Below, piece by piece: positions 1 through 9,700 of a stretch of DNA of 64,000 bases (the first letter of the stretch is position 1; every line of letters begins with the position of its first letter). The stretch spans positions 1 to 64,000 of the forward strand of contig NZ_JANHLE010000018.1 of the NCBI RefSeq assembly GCF_028682475.1. The letters are read 5' to 3'. Below the pieces are notes generated by a model that saw only the letters and a list, made by a program, of their open reading frames with translations, was not told where the DNA came from and searched no databases. This stretch comes from Pseudomonas putida (GTDB taxonomy: Bacteria; Pseudomonadota; Gammaproteobacteria; Pseudomonadales; Pseudomonadaceae). The translations under genes were made by a program, and so were the position numbers.

Positions 1-90
1 TTGGTAAAAGCCAATCAGATCGTCAAAGAGGCGATGGACAAGAAAGGCTCGACCTTTGTCGAGGCGTGCAAAGCGGCGGGGTTACATTGA
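1..90 (+). CDS. C-terminal end of an unrecognised protein (partial)
   Basis: An open frame enters from the left edge and ends at a TGA at 88-90, leaving 29 residues that finish in KGSTFVEACKAAGLH. Codon use is typical of the neighbouring genes, and the stop is followed within 40 bases by a REP doublet, the usual position for that element after a gene. The fragment is too short to assign a family, so no function is proposed. Confidence 0.55.
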   Translation: MVKANQIVKEAMDKKGSTFVEACKAAGLH

Positions 91-129
91 TGGCGCGTCA
101 ACGGGCCTGATTGCCCCACAAAGTACCCG

Positions 130-200
130 GTGGGAGCGGGCTTGCCCCGCGATGCGATGTGACTGAAACACCGCAATCGCGGGGCAAGCCCGCTCCCACA
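130..200. repeat. REP doublet (REPIN)
   Basis: Two inverted copies of the Pseudomonas REP palindrome (GGGAGCGGGCTTGCCCCGCG and its complement) lie about 25 bases apart. The doublet sits between the partial gene at the left edge and the convergent DUF3820 gene, a typical extragenic location. Confidence 0.9.
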
Positions 201-239
201 GTAAGCTCCCACCATAGAGGCTGCTTTCAAAGCACCAGG

Positions 240-464
240 TCAAGGCAGTTGGTGCTTCTTGCGCAGGGGCACCAGCAGTTCGCCCAGGCCGTTGTGGTCG
301 ATCTCGTGCATCAACGCCAGCAAGCCACCCAGCTCACCTTTGGGAAAACCCTGGCGAGCGAACCACGCCAGGTAGTGGCCGGGCAGGTCGGCGATCAGTC
401 TCCCCTGGTACTTGCCGAAGGGCATTTGGCGGGTGACCAGCAGTTCAAGTGTCTCGGGATTCAT
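240..464 (-). CDS. DUF3820 family protein (putative quorum-sensing-regulated virulence factor family)
   Basis: A small cytoplasmic protein of about 74 residues. It carries the family core MPFGKYQGRLIADLPGHYL followed by WFARQGFPKGELG and a basic C-terminus. This matches the DUF3820 family (Pfam also names it a putative quorum-sensing-regulated virulence factor), whose biochemical role is not established. The frame is open upstream to 539, but the start at 464 (MNPETLELL) leaves only the conserved domain. No strong ribosome binding site is visible for any candidate start, so the N-terminus is uncertain. The gene stands alone between a REP doublet and the divergent DUF2383 gene. Confidence 0.75.
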   Translation of the reverse strand: MNPETLELLVTRQMPFGKYQGRLIADLPGHYLAWFARQGFPKGELGGLLALMHEIDHNGLGELLVPLRKKHQLP

Positions 465-666
465 GCCGTGCAATTCTGAAAGTAATACGTCGAACATACA
501 TGCAATCTGCATGAAGGCCAAAGGACAGTTCATGCACAATGCGTGGCCGTTGAGAGTTCAATTAATCGTAAACGATTGATAAATAAGAAAATATTCTAGT
601 GTTACGGGCTGGCACGAACACTGCTGCGTACCTTTGCATCCTTCACTCATGCAAAGGAGTCATGTC

Positions 667-1143
667 ATGACCAGTCCCAACAAAGAAGTTGTTTCGGTAC
701 TCAATGAACTGATCGAATTCAGCAAGGATGGCGAGAAAGGCTTCAATACCTCTGCCGAGGATGTGAAGAACCCCGAGCTGAAAACCTACTTCCTGCAGCG
801 TGCCAGTGAGTGTGGCACCGCAGCGTCCGAGCTGCAGCATCATGTGCGTGCGCTGGGCGGTGATCCGGAGACGTCCACCAGTGTCAGCGGCGACTTGCAT
901 CGTAAATGGGTAAGCCTCAAATCGATGCTCACCGGCAAGGATGAGGAGGCCGTGCTCAATGAGGTGGAACGCGGCGAGGACCACGCCTTGAAAGCCTACA
1001 AGGACGCCCTGGAAAAACTGGCCAAACTGCCGATGGCCGCCAGAAGCGAGGTCATTCCGTTGGTTGAGCGTCAGTACCATGGTGTGCAACGCAACCATGA
1101 CCAGGTCAAGGCGCTGCGCAACGCTGCCCGCGCCCGTTCCTAG
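667..1143 (+). CDS. PA2169-like DUF2383 four-helix protein
   Basis: 158 residues, largely helical, with no signal peptide. The pattern (EVVSVLNELIEFSKDGEKGF at the N-terminus, then FLQRASECGTAASELQ and later VIPLVERQYHGVQRNHDQVK) fits the PA2169/DUF2383 family of ferritin-like four-helix bundle proteins, usually stress or stationary-phase associated and of unknown activity. The start at 667 is set by AAAGGAG at 653-659, seven bases upstream; an upstream in-frame ATG at 634 lacks such a site. The upstream 200 bases are A+T rich. The stop codon overlaps the stop of the convergent diguanylate cyclase gene. Confidence 0.85.
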   Translation: MTSPNKEVVSVLNELIEFSKDGEKGFNTSAEDVKNPELKTYFLQRASECGTAASELQHHVRALGGDPETSTSVSGDLHRKWVSLKSMLTGKDEEAVLNEVERGEDHALKAYKDALEKLAKLPMAARSEVIPLVERQYHGVQRNHDQVKALRNAARARS

Positions 1144-2639
1144 TCTGCGGTTTCCACGCGATTGCGGCCATTGCGCTTGGCACTGTAGAGCGCATCGTCA
1201 GCACTGCCCAGCAAGGTCGCCAGATCGTGCTGGGCGTCTGGCGTGTAGCAGCCGATACCGATACTCACCGTCACCGGTGCCGTGTCATCAGCGAACAGCG
1301 GCAGCGCTTCGACGCTGCGGCGGATGCGTTCGGCCAGCACCTGGGCGCCATGACGCTCGGTCTCGGGCAATACCACCAGAAACTCTTCGCCACCGTAGCG
1401 CGCCGCCAGATCTGCCGGGCGGCGAATGCTGCGGGCAATGGCCGCCGCGACCTTGCGCAAGGCTTCGTCACCGCCCTGGTGACCGTGACGCTCGTTGAAG
1501 GCTTTGAAGTGATCGACATCCACCATCATCACCGCCAGCGCACGATGGTTGCGTTGCGCCCGTGACCATTCGCGGCGCAGCACCTGATCGAGCTGACGGC
1601 GGTTGGCAAGGCCCGTGAGGCTGTCGGTGGCGGCCAGTTCCGCCAGGTCCTGTTCGGCACAGTGCCGGCGGCGTAGCTCGCGGCCCAGCAGCAGCGTCAG
1701 CCAGAGGATGCCGATGCACAGTACGCCGGTGGCGCAGCTGACCAGCAAGGCCGTGCGCCGCCAGGACTCGAACACCTCGTCGCTTGAGCGCGCCACAACG
1801 ACGATCAGCGGCAGGTCGGCGACCCGCGCGAAGGTGTACAGCCTGGCTTTGCCGGTGCGCCCGGAGTAGCTGGCGAAACTGCCGCTGCCGTCGGCCATCA
1901 GGCGTTTGAAGTTGGGGCGGTCGGCGAAGTTGGCGCCAATCATCGCGTCTTCGGCAATGTTCGATTGCCGGGCGAGCAGAACGCCGTCGGTGTTCATCAG
2001 GTTGATGCTGCTGTCACTGCCGATGTCCAGGCGTTTGAACAGATCGGTGAAGTACGACAGGCGCAGGGCACCGGCGGCCACCCCGGCGAACTCGCCGTTG
2101 GCGTCGGATATGCGCCGGCTGAAACTGATGCACCAGTCCAGATCGCCCAGGCGCGCTTTGAACGGCGGGCTGATGACCATGCCCAGGTCGGCATGCTGGC
2201 GATGGGCCTGGAATATTTTGCTGTCGGCGAAATTGGCCTGGCGCGGCGGAACGCTGGTGGAGTCGGCCAGGACATTGCCTTGGGCATCGAGCCAGAGCAT
2301 GTCGCCGCGTACCGGCATGGCGAACGCCTGATTGAACAGGATCTTTTGCCGCAGGGCCGGTGACAGGGATTTCAGATCGGGCTGTTGTGCGGCCCAGATC
2401 AAGCCGCGCAGGGACAGGTCGTAGAGTTCGACGTTGCGCTGGATGTCGCTGTCGATCAGCTGGACGATATTGCTCGCCGCACGGCTGGCGCTCTGCTCGA
2501 CGTTAATGCGCTCGCGCAGCACCAGGTAGCTGACGATGGCCACAATGGCGAGCACCGCAAGGCAACTGCCCAGGTTCAGGATCAGCTCCGGATGAGACTT
2601 GTACAGGGCGGATCGCTGGGATCGGGAGGGCAAAGTCAT
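1140..2639 (-). CDS. membrane-bound diguanylate cyclase with periplasmic sensor domain
   Basis: 499 residues. A transmembrane helix near residues 24-42 is followed by a periplasmic sensor region of about 240 residues (Cache-like, beginning SDIQRNVELYDLSLRG), a second helix near 290-315, and a C-terminal GGDEF domain. The active-site loop is GGEEF at residues 416-420, so the enzyme should convert two GTP to c-di-GMP. The inhibitory I-site RPAD is at 407-410, five residues before it, so product inhibition is expected. The other catalytic motifs (DVDHFKAFNERHGHQGGDEAL) are intact. The ligand of the sensor domain is unknown. No partner gene is adjacent; the neighbour is convergent. Confidence 0.93.
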   Translation of the reverse strand: MTLPSRSQRSALYKSHPELILNLGSCLAVLAIVAIVSYLVLRERINVEQSASRAASNIVQLIDSDIQRNVELYDLSLRGLIWAAQQPDLKSLSPALRQKILFNQAFAMPVRGDMLWLDAQGNVLADSTSVPPRQANFADSKIFQAHRQHADLGMVISPPFKARLGDLDWCISFSRRISDANGEFAGVAAGALRLSYFTDLFKRLDIGSDSSINLMNTDGVLLARQSNIAEDAMIGANFADRPNFKRLMADGSGSFASYSGRTGKARLYTFARVADLPLIVVVARSSDEVFESWRRTALLVSCATGVLCIGILWLTLLLGRELRRRHCAEQDLAELAATDSLTGLANRRQLDQVLRREWSRAQRNHRALAVMMVDVDHFKAFNERHGHQGGDEALRKVAAAIARSIRRPADLAARYGGEEFLVVLPETERHGAQVLAERIRRSVEALPLFADDTAPVTVSIGIGCYTPDAQHDLATLLGSADDALYSAKRNGRNRVETAD

Positions 2640-2751
2640 GGTCGCTGTAGCCGAAGACCGTCAGAAGAGTCGCGGCGTGGTTACGCGACGGCGCGGTATT
2701 CTAGGGGCCACAGGATTGTCGAACAAGAACTTTGGCAGCGAGCCGACGGAA

Positions 2752-2775
2752 AGAGCTGGCCAGCGCGCCAGCTCT
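2752..2775 (-). terminator. hairpin after the OprD-family gene
   Basis: A 9-bp perfect stem (AGAGCTGGC with its complement, 6-base loop) lies just past the stop of the porin gene. Only a short T tract follows on the minus strand, so it is a weak intrinsic terminator candidate. Confidence 0.4.
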
Positions 2776-2789
2776 CTTTCACGCAGGGG

Positions 2790-4127
2790 TCAGAAGATGT
2801 TCAGCGGGTAGTCGATGATCACCCGGTACTCGTCGACGTCGTTGTCGATCTGCGAGTAGCCCTGGCTGCCACGGTGGCTGGCCCAGCGCAGCAGGACCGA
2901 GAGGTCTTTGAGGGTGCCTTGCTGGAACACGTACTGCAGGTCGACATCGCGCTCCCAGTGCCGGGCGTTGTCGCCTTCCGGGTTGTACCAGTGATCACCG
3001 TAGCCGACGCTGTTGGGGTCGACCTTGGTCAGGTCCAGTTCACCGCGTGAGTAGGAAACGATCGAGGTCAGACCGGGAATGCCCTGGCCGGTGAAGTCGT
3101 AGGCGTATTTGAGCTTCCACGAGCGCTCGTTCGGGCCGTTGAAGTCCGAATAGATCTGCGAGTTGTCGAGGAAAATGCTGTCGCCCTGGTTGATGTAGTC
3201 GAACGGGGTGTTGCCATTGACCCGCTGGTACACCGCAGTGAGGCTGTTGTAGCCGACATTCACGGTGAAGTGCAGGCTGTAGGTGTTGTTGTCGATGTTG
3301 CCGAGCAGCGCCTGGCCGGTGTCCTGGGTGTGGTAGTAGTGCAGGCCCGGGTTGAGGCTGACCAGGTCGTTGACCTTGTAGGTGTAGTCGAGGTCGAAGT
3401 AGTACTGGTTCCAGATGTCCTTGAGCTCGGCGGCGTACAGGCTCGAGGTCAGGTTCGGCACGCCGCTCCAGGCCATGCCGGCCCAGTTCAGGTGACGGCT
3501 CTCGCGATCGTCCGGCAAGGCACCGTAGAAGGTGTCGATACGGCGGTGGCCACTCTGGTTGTAGGGCTTGGTGAAGCTGGCCTGGCCGGCTTCGAGCATC
3601 AGGCCTTCGAAGCTGTTGTTGGTCAGGCTGACGCCGCGGAAGGTCTGCGGCAGCATGCGCGACTCACCACCGGCGATCACCGGGTTGGTGAGGAACAGGT
3701 CGCCCGCCTTGAGTTCGGTGTCGAAGGCCTTGAGTTTGACCGCCGCGCCGGCGGTCGAGAACGAGTCGTGGGCCTTGCCCGGCTCGCCCTCAGCGCCCTG
3801 GGTGTTGATCGGCAGGATGCTGGTGGCGGAGGTGCCGGCGCCGCCATCGAGTTTCAGGCCGAGCATGCCATGCACATCCAGGCCGAAACCGACGGTGCCC
3901 GGGGTGTAGCCCGATTCGAACTTACCGAGAAAACCCTGTCCCCATTCCCGATTGTCATGCACACCGCGATCGAGCTGATTGCGGTTGAGGTAGTAGTTGC
4001 GCGCATGCACGTTGAGGCTGGAGCCTTCGATAAAGCCTTCGGCCTGTTCCTCGTTGGCCTGGGCGTTGAAGGGGATCGTTGCAGCCAGTGCAACGAACAG
4101 GGGCGTGAAGCGTAAAGCAGTGTTCAC
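2790..4127 (-). CDS. OprD-family outer membrane porin
   Basis: 445 residues starting with a signal peptide ([23 protein letters not shown]), then an 18-strand-type barrel sequence with early features of the OprD family ([36 protein letters not shown]) and a late region ending in [12 protein letters not shown]. OprD-family porins take up amino acids, peptides or aromatic and organic acids; the substrate cannot be read from the sequence. The start is a GTG at 4127 with AAGGAGTCC about seven bases upstream; the longer frame to 4274 adds residues with no signal-peptide character. The gene is monocistronic, with a hairpin after the stop. Confidence 0.9.
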   Translation of the reverse strand: MNTALRFTPLFVALAATIPFNAQANEEQAEGFIEGSSLNVHARNYYLNRNQLDRGVHDNREWGQGFLGKFESGYTPGTVGFGLDVHGMLGLKLDGGAGTSATSILPINTQGAEGEPGKAHDSFSTAGAAVKLKAFDTELKAGDLFLTNPVIAGGESRMLPQTFRGVSLTNNSFEGLMLEAGQASFTKPYNQSGHRRIDTFYGALPDDRESRHLNWAGMAWSGVPNLTSSLYAAELKDIWNQYYFDLDYTYKVNDLVSLNPGLHYYHTQDTGQALLGNIDNNTYSLHFTVNVGYNSLTAVYQRVNGNTPFDYINQGDSIFLDNSQIYSDFNGPNERSWKLKYAYDFTGQGIPGLTSIVSYSRGELDLTKVDPNSVGYGDHWYNPEGDNARHWERDVDLQYVFQQGTLKDLSVLLRWASHRGSQGYSQIDNDVDEYRVIIDYPLNIF

Positions 4128-4236
4128 CGGGGTGGACTCCTTGAGGTGAAAGTAAGGCAATTTCCAGGGTGCGAAAGATGATCTTTTTATGAGCAAACGA
4201 GCCAGTGGATTGGCACTTTTCGACACACGAAAAAAA

Positions 4237-4258
4237 AGCCGCTGATCATCAGCGGCTT
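4237..4258 (-). terminator. intrinsic terminator of the small exported protein gene
   Basis: A perfect inverted repeat AAGCCGCTGA-TCA-TCAGCGGCTT is followed on the minus strand by a run of T. It lies about 75 bases past the stop of the 74-residue exported protein gene and upstream of the porin gene, separating the two transcripts. Confidence 0.85.
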
Positions 4259-4333
4259 TGAAAGACAACCGCACAGGCGCTCAAGTCACCTGTGCGATTA
4301 CCCAAGGAGTCGAAGGGAGAAGCGGTGTGTCGA

Positions 4334-4558
4334 TCAGCTCTCGGCTGCGTCACTCGAAACAACCTTGGAAACGGTCTGTTCTGCGGGCTTTGAGCCTTGC
4401 TCGGACTGGACGGCGAAGGCTTCGCGAGCCTGTTCGTGGACTGCGCCCAGTTCGGCATTGCGGGCGACGAACGCCTGGGATTCCTCGGCCATGGCCAGGG
4501 GGGACAATAACAGGGAAGACAGGACGAATACGCTGGCAACACCCATACTGTTGGACAT
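4334..4558 (-). CDS. small exported protein of unknown function
   Basis: 74 residues. The first 24 are a clear signal peptide (SVFVLSSLLLSPLAMA, cleavage before EESQAF). The mature part of about 50 residues is polar, rich in Ala, Glu, Gln and Ser, with no cysteine and no recognised domain. A purine-rich AAGAAGG stretch lies about 12 bases before the ATG; an internal ATG at 4546 is an alternative start. The gene has its own terminator at 4237-4258 and a perfect 19-base palindrome about 40 bases upstream, so it appears to be a separately regulated single-gene unit. Function unknown. Confidence 0.7.
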   Translation of the reverse strand: MSNSMGVASVFVLSSLLLSPLAMAEESQAFVARNAELGAVHEQAREAFAVQSEQGSKPAEQTVSKVVSSDAAES

Positions 4559-4596
4559 TTTGAAACAGCCTTCTTGCGGTGCAAGTGTTAAGTAGG

Positions 4597-4615
4597 TCCG
4601 ACTAAATTAGTCGGA
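4597..4615. promoter_or_regulatory. perfect 19-base palindrome, probable operator
   Basis: TCCGACTAA-A-TTAGTCGGA is fully symmetric (9-bp arms, 1-base spacer). It lies 39 bases upstream of the ATG of the small exported protein on the minus strand, where a repressor or activator dimer would bind. No run of T follows, so it is not a terminator. The cognate regulator is not identifiable here. Confidence 0.6.
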
Positions 4616-4681
4616 ATCACCGGCAAGAAACAGTGACTTTTTCGAGAAGTACTATTGCGTCCAGGGTAATAGTCGTGATTT

Positions 4682-4741
4682 ATCGCGGGGCAAGCCCGCT
4701 CCCACCGGCCCATCACTGTGGGAGCGGGCTTGCCCCGCGAT
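4682..4741. repeat. REP doublet (REPIN)
   Basis: Two inverted REP copies with a 13-base centre, lying directly after the sensor kinase stop at 4747. Confidence 0.9.
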
Positions 4742-4746
4742 GGGTT

Positions 4747-6126
4747 TCAGGCCGGCAACAAAATCCCGAAGGTATTGGCCCCCGCCTGGCTGCGCACAAA
4801 CACGCTGCCACCGTGCATCAGGGCAATGGCCTTGACGATGGCCAGCCCCAGGCCATGGTTGCCACCGCCACGGGTACGCGCAGCATCGACCCGGTAAAAG
4901 CGCTCGAACAGCATCGGCAGATGTTCCTGATCAATCGCCGGCCCCGGATTGCTCACCGCGATGCTGATCTGCCCATCAACCTGTTCGATACGCACCTGGA
5001 TGACCTGCTGTGGCGCCGTGTGCTGCACGGCGTTGTTCAGCAGGTTGATCAGGGCCCGGCGCAACTGGGCCTTTTCGATATGCGCCTGGGCATCGCCGCT
5101 GACTTCCACGCGCACCTGGGCGTCCTCGAGGATGTAGTCGAGGTAGTCGAGGGTCGCTGCCACTTCTTCGGCCAGCGAGCTGCAGGTCAATGCCGTGGCC
5201 TTGCTGCCCTGATCGGCGCTGGCCAGGAACAGCATGTCGTTGATGATGGTGCGCAGGCGCTCGAGTTCTTCCAGGTTCGATTGCAACACCTCGAAGTAAT
5301 GCTCGGCACTGCGCCCCCGCGTCAGCGCCACCTGGGTCTGGCCGATCAGGTTGGTCAGCGGTGAGCGCAGTTCATGGGCCACGTCGGCATTGAAGGCTTC
5401 AAGGCGGGTGTAGGCCTGGTCGACGCGCTCCAGGGTGGAGTTGAAGGCGCTGGCGAACTGCGCCACTTCCGGGGGCAGGTCGGACAGCTGCAAACGACCG
5501 CTTAAGCGTGGTGGCGCAAGTTTCTGCGCTTCGGCCGAGAGCTTACCCAGCGGTTTGAGCCCGACCCGAGCCACCCAGTAACCGAGCAACGAGGCAAGCA
5601 ATACCCCGAACACCGACAGGCTGATAATCGCCACCAGCAAGGTGTGTTGGGTCTGCCAGAAGGTTTCGGTGTCGATGGCGATCAGAAAGCGCAACGCTGG
5701 GCGCGCGCCCATGGCCGGCAATTCACTGACCAGCACTTTGTACGGGTAGGGACTGTCGGCCAGGCGCAGGTCGCGCATGCCCGGCGCCCCCTGGGCGAAG
5801 GCGCGGATACCGGCATCGGGATGGCCGTACTCGAACGTGCGGTTGCCACTGACCACCCAGAAGCGGATACGGCGGTCTTCTTCGCTGAGCAGGTTGAGTT
5901 TGTTGGTGATCTTCGCCCAGTGTTCGGTGGTGTCGTATCGGGTCAGCGACGACTCCAGCACACTGAAGCGCGCTTCCAGTTCTGCCGCTGGCAGCAGGTC
6001 CAGGCTGCGGTCCACCTGCTTGTACAGGGCGCTGCCGATCAGCAGGAACACTACCAGTGCGACCAGGGTAAACAGTGCGCTCAGGCGCAGGGCAATGGAA
6101 TTAGCCGGCACGGTTTTCCAGAACAT
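4747..6126 (-). CDS. heavy-metal-type sensor histidine kinase (CusS/CzcS/CopS family)
   Basis: 459 residues: TM1 near 12-33, a periplasmic sensor of about 125 residues, TM2 near 163-186, HAMP, then a kinase core. The H-box VAHELRSPLTNL has its phosphoacceptor at His251; the N-box NLLNNAVQHT and the G-box GGNHGLGLAIVKAIA are present. The layout matches the heavy metal sensor kinase family. The start at 6126 (MFWKTVPANSIALRLS) overlaps the response regulator gene by 26 bases; a GTG at 6111 is an alternative. It is the last gene of the fusion protein-RND-regulator-kinase operon, so the signal is likely a compound exported by that pump. Whether this is a metal or a drug-like compound is unknown. 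Confidence 0.92.
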   Translation of the reverse strand: MFWKTVPANSIALRLSALFTLVALVVFLLIGSALYKQVDRSLDLLPAAELEARFSVLESSLTRYDTTEHWAKITNKLNLLSEEDRRIRFWVVSGNRTFEYGHPDAGIRAFAQGAPGMRDLRLADSPYPYKVLVSELPAMGARPALRFLIAIDTETFWQTQHTLLVAIISLSVFGVLLASLLGYWVARVGLKPLGKLSAEAQKLAPPRLSGRLQLSDLPPEVAQFASAFNSTLERVDQAYTRLEAFNADVAHELRSPLTNLIGQTQVALTRGRSAEHYFEVLQSNLEELERLRTIINDMLFLASADQGSKATALTCSSLAEEVAATLDYLDYILEDAQVRVEVSGDAQAHIEKAQLRRALINLLNNAVQHTAPQQVIQVRIEQVDGQISIAVSNPGPAIDQEHLPMLFERFYRVDAARTRGGGNHGLGLAIVKAIALMHGGSVFVRSQAGANTFGILLPA

Positions 6127-6775
6127 AGCCCATGCCTCGGATGGTGTGCAGCAGCTTGGTTTCGAAGGGGCCGTCGAGCTTGGCGCGCAGGCGCTTGATC
6201 GCCACTTCGACGACGTTGGCGTCGCTGTCGAAATTGATGTCCCAGACCAGTTCGGCGATGGCGGTTTTCGACAGAATTTCGCCCTGGCGCCGGGCCAGCA
6301 CACTGAGCAGCGAGAACTCCTTGGCGGTCAGGTCCAGGCGTTGCCCGGCGCGGCTGGCCTTGCGGCTGATCAGGTCGACCCACAGGTCGGCAACCTGGAT
6401 CTGTACCGGTTCATGGCTGCTGCTGCGCCGGGTCAGGGCCTGCAGGCGGGCGACCAGTTCGAGGAACGAGAACGGCTTGCCGAGGTAATCGTCGGCGCCT
6501 TCGCGCAGGCCATGAATACGGTCCTCGACCCGCTCGCGGGCGGTGAGCATGATCACTGGTGTCTGCTTGCGTGCGCGCAGGGCACGCAGCACGCCATAAC
6601 CGTCCAGGCCGGGGAGCATGACGTCGAGGACGATCACCGCGTAGTCGCCTTCCAGGGCCAGGTGCAAGCCGTCGATGCCGTCGCGGGCCAGGTCGACGGT
6701 GAAGCCTTGCTCGGTCAGGCCGCGGTGCAGGTAGTCGGCGGTCTTTTCTTCATCTTCGATAATCAGCACACGCAT
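6101..6775 (-). CDS. OmpR/PhoB-family response regulator
   Basis: 224 residues. The receiver domain (about 1-115) has acidic residues EDEE near the N-terminus, phosphoacceptor Asp51 in VLDVMLPG, Thr78 and Lys100. The C-terminal winged helix (about 125-222) ends in RGMGYVLENRAG. It is closest in style to the CopR/CzcR/CusR regulators. It is 9 bases downstream of the RND permease and overlaps the kinase gene, so the pair is co-expressed with the pump and probably autoregulates the operon. A tandem CTGACAG repeat upstream of the first gene is a candidate binding site. Confidence 0.93.
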   Translation of the reverse strand: MRVLIIEDEEKTADYLHRGLTEQGFTVDLARDGIDGLHLALEGDYAVIVLDVMLPGLDGYGVLRALRARKQTPVIMLTARERVEDRIHGLREGADDYLGKPFSFLELVARLQALTRRSSSHEPVQIQVADLWVDLISRKASRAGQRLDLTAKEFSLLSVLARRQGEILSKTAIAELVWDINFDSDANVVEVAIKRLRAKLDGPFETKLLHTIRGMGYVLENRAG

Positions 6776-6784
6776 GATCGGTTC

Positions 6785-9700
6785 TCAACTGGCATTGGGC
6801 TGCGCCGCGCTTTGCGGCGCCTGACGCCGATGGAACAAGCGTTCCAGGGCCAAGTATATGATTGGCGTGGTGAACAGTGTCAGCGCCTGGCTGACCAGCA
6901 GCCCGCCGACCACGGCAATCCCCAGAGGCTGGCGTAGTTCGGCGCCGGCGCCCATGCCGAACATCAGCGGCACGGCACCGAGCAGGGCAGCGAGGGTGGT
7001 CATCATGATCGGCCGAAAGCGCGTCAGGCAGGCCTGGTGGATCGCCTGTTCGGGGCTCAGGCCCAGGTTGCGCTGGGCATCCAGGGCAAAGTCGATGAGC
7101 AGGATGCCGTTTTTCTTGACGATACCGATCAGCAGCACGATGCCGATCAGGCCCATGATGCTGAAGTCCTGCCCCGACAGCCACAGCAGCGCCAGCGCGC
7201 CAAGCCCGGCGGAGGGCAGGGTGGAAATGATGGTCAACGGATGGACGAAGCTCTCGTAGAGCACCCCGAGGATGATGTACACCGCCACCAGTGCGGCGAG
7301 GATCAGCCACGGCTGGCTCGACAGCGAACTCTGGAACGCCTGTGCGGCACCCTGGAAGTTGCCGATGATCGAGTCGGGCATGCCCAGTTCACGCTGGGTG
7401 CGTTCGAGGATCTGCACCGCATCGCCCAAGGCCACGCCGGAGGCCAGGTTGAACGACAGGTTGGCCGCCGGGAACAGGCCGTCATGGCTGATCGATAACG
7501 GCCCGGTGCTCGGCGGCGCGACCTTGGCCAGCACCGACAGCGGCACCATTTCGCCGCTCAGCGGCGAGCGCAGGTAGAAGTAGTTCAGGCTTTCGGCCTT
7601 GCCGCGCTGGCGGGCGTCGAGTTCGAGGATCACCTTGTACTGGTTGGTTTCGGTCTGGAACTCGCTGATCTGGCGCTGGCCGAAGGCGTCATACAGCGCC
7701 TGGTCGATGTCGGTGGTGGTCAGGCCGAAGCGCGCCGCGGCGCGGCGGTCGATGTCGATGCGGGTGACGCTGGCGCCCAGTTGCAGGTCGTTGGACAGGT
7801 CACGAAAGGCCGGGTTGGCCTTCAAGCGTTCGGTCAGGCGCTGGGTCCACAGGTTCAGCGCCGCGCCATCGTTGCTCTTGAGCACGTACTGGTACTGGCT
7901 GCGGGTGGGGCCGGAACTGAGGTTGATGTCCTGGCCGGCGCGCAGGTAGAGGACCACGCCGGGCACCTTGGCTAGTTTCGGCCGCAGGCGGTCGATGAAC
8001 TCGCTGGCTGACACGTCGCGATCGCCGCGGTCCTTGAGGGCGATCCAGAAGCGGCCGTTGGCGATGGTCTGGTTGCTGCCGGTAACCCCGACCGCATGCG
8101 AGAACGCGCGTACCGCCGGGTCGGCTTCGATGACCTTGGCCAGGGCCTGGTGCTTTTTGATCATGTCCGGGTAGGAGATATCCGCAGCGCCCTCGGAGGT
8201 GCCGAGGATGAAACCGGTGTCCTGCACCGGGAAGAAGCCCTTGGGAATGGCGACATAGCCAGCCACCGCCAGCGCCAGGGTGACGCCGAAGATCCCCATC
8301 ATCAGCCGCTGATGTGCCAGGGCCTTGACCAGCACGCGCTCGTACCAGGCCAGCAGGCGCTCACCGAAGGTGACTTGGTGCTGGTTCTTGTGCTCGGGGC
8401 GTTCCATGAACAGGGCGCATAAGGTCGGTGCCAGGGTCAGCGAGACCACCACCGAGATGAGGATGGTCGAGGTCGCGGTGAGGGCGAATTCCTTGAATAA
8501 ACGGCCAACCACACCGCCCATGAACAGTAACGGAATAAACGCCGCCACCAGCGAAAAACTGATCGAGACCACGGTAAAGCCAATCTCTCCGGCGCCCTTG
8601 ATCGCCGCCTCGCGCTTGTTGTCGCCGGCTTCCAGGTGACGGTGGATGTTCTCCACCACCACGATCGCGTCATCAACCACAAAGCCTACGGCGATGACGA
8701 TGGCCACCAGGGTCAGGTTGTTCAGGCTGAAGCCGAACAGGTACATCAGGGCAAAGCTGGCGGTCAGCGACACGCCGAGTACGCTGGAAACAATCAAGGT
8801 CGCCGACCATTGGCGCAGGAACAGCGCCATCACCCCGATCACCAGGATAACGGCGATCATCAGGGTGATCTCCACTTCGTGCAGGGAGGCGCGGATGGTC
8901 TGCGTGCGGTCGTTGAGCACCGAGACCTGGACCGACGCCGGGAGCATCTGTTCGAGCCGGGGCAAAGCCTCCATGACCCCGTCGACGGTCTCGACGATGT
9001 TCGCTCCGGGCTGGCGGAACACCACCAGATTCAGGCCCTGCTGCTCGCCGGACCAGGCTTTGACGTAGGCATTTTCGGCGCCATTGATGACCTTGGCGAC
9101 ATCCTTCAGGTGTACTGGCGCGCCGTCGCGGTAGGAGACGATCAGCTGGGCGTATTCCTCGGGGTGGAACAGCTGGTCGTTGGTGGCCAGGGTCGAGACG
9201 CTGCTGTCGCCATACAGCGCGCCTTTGGCCAGGTTCAGGCTGGTCTGCTGGATGACCTGGCGCAGGTCGGCGAGGGTCAGCCCCAGGGCGGCGAGTTTCT
9301 CCGGCTGGGCCTGTACGCGGATGGCCGGGCGCAACTGGCCGGTGATGTTGATCAGGCCGACGCCCTCGATTTGGCTCAGTTGCCTGGCCAGTAAGGTCTC
9401 GGCGTAGTCGCTCAATTCGTTGGCCGGCATCTGCGCCGAACTGACGGTGAGGATCAGCACCGGGCTGTCCGCCGGGTTGACCTTGCGCCAGGTCGGCGGG
9501 CTGGGCATGTCCTGGGGCAGGCGCGCGGTGGCGGTGTTGATCGCTGCCTGGACTTCCTGGGCGGCGGTGTCGATGCTTTTTTCCAGGCTGAACTGCAGGA
9601 TCAGGTTGGTCGAACCCAGGGCGCTGCTGGAGGTCATCTGGGTCATGCCGGGGATGGCACTGAACTGTACTTCCAGCGGTGTAGCCACCGACGAGGCCAT

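Noticed and set aside
3270..4115. 281-residue plus-strand frame opposite the OprD-family gene
   Set aside because: Antisense of a clear porin gene; low-complexity Val/Gly/Glu composition.
6127..6303. Extended kinase start at 6303
   Set aside because: The added segment is the shadow of the response regulator gene and has no signal or membrane character.
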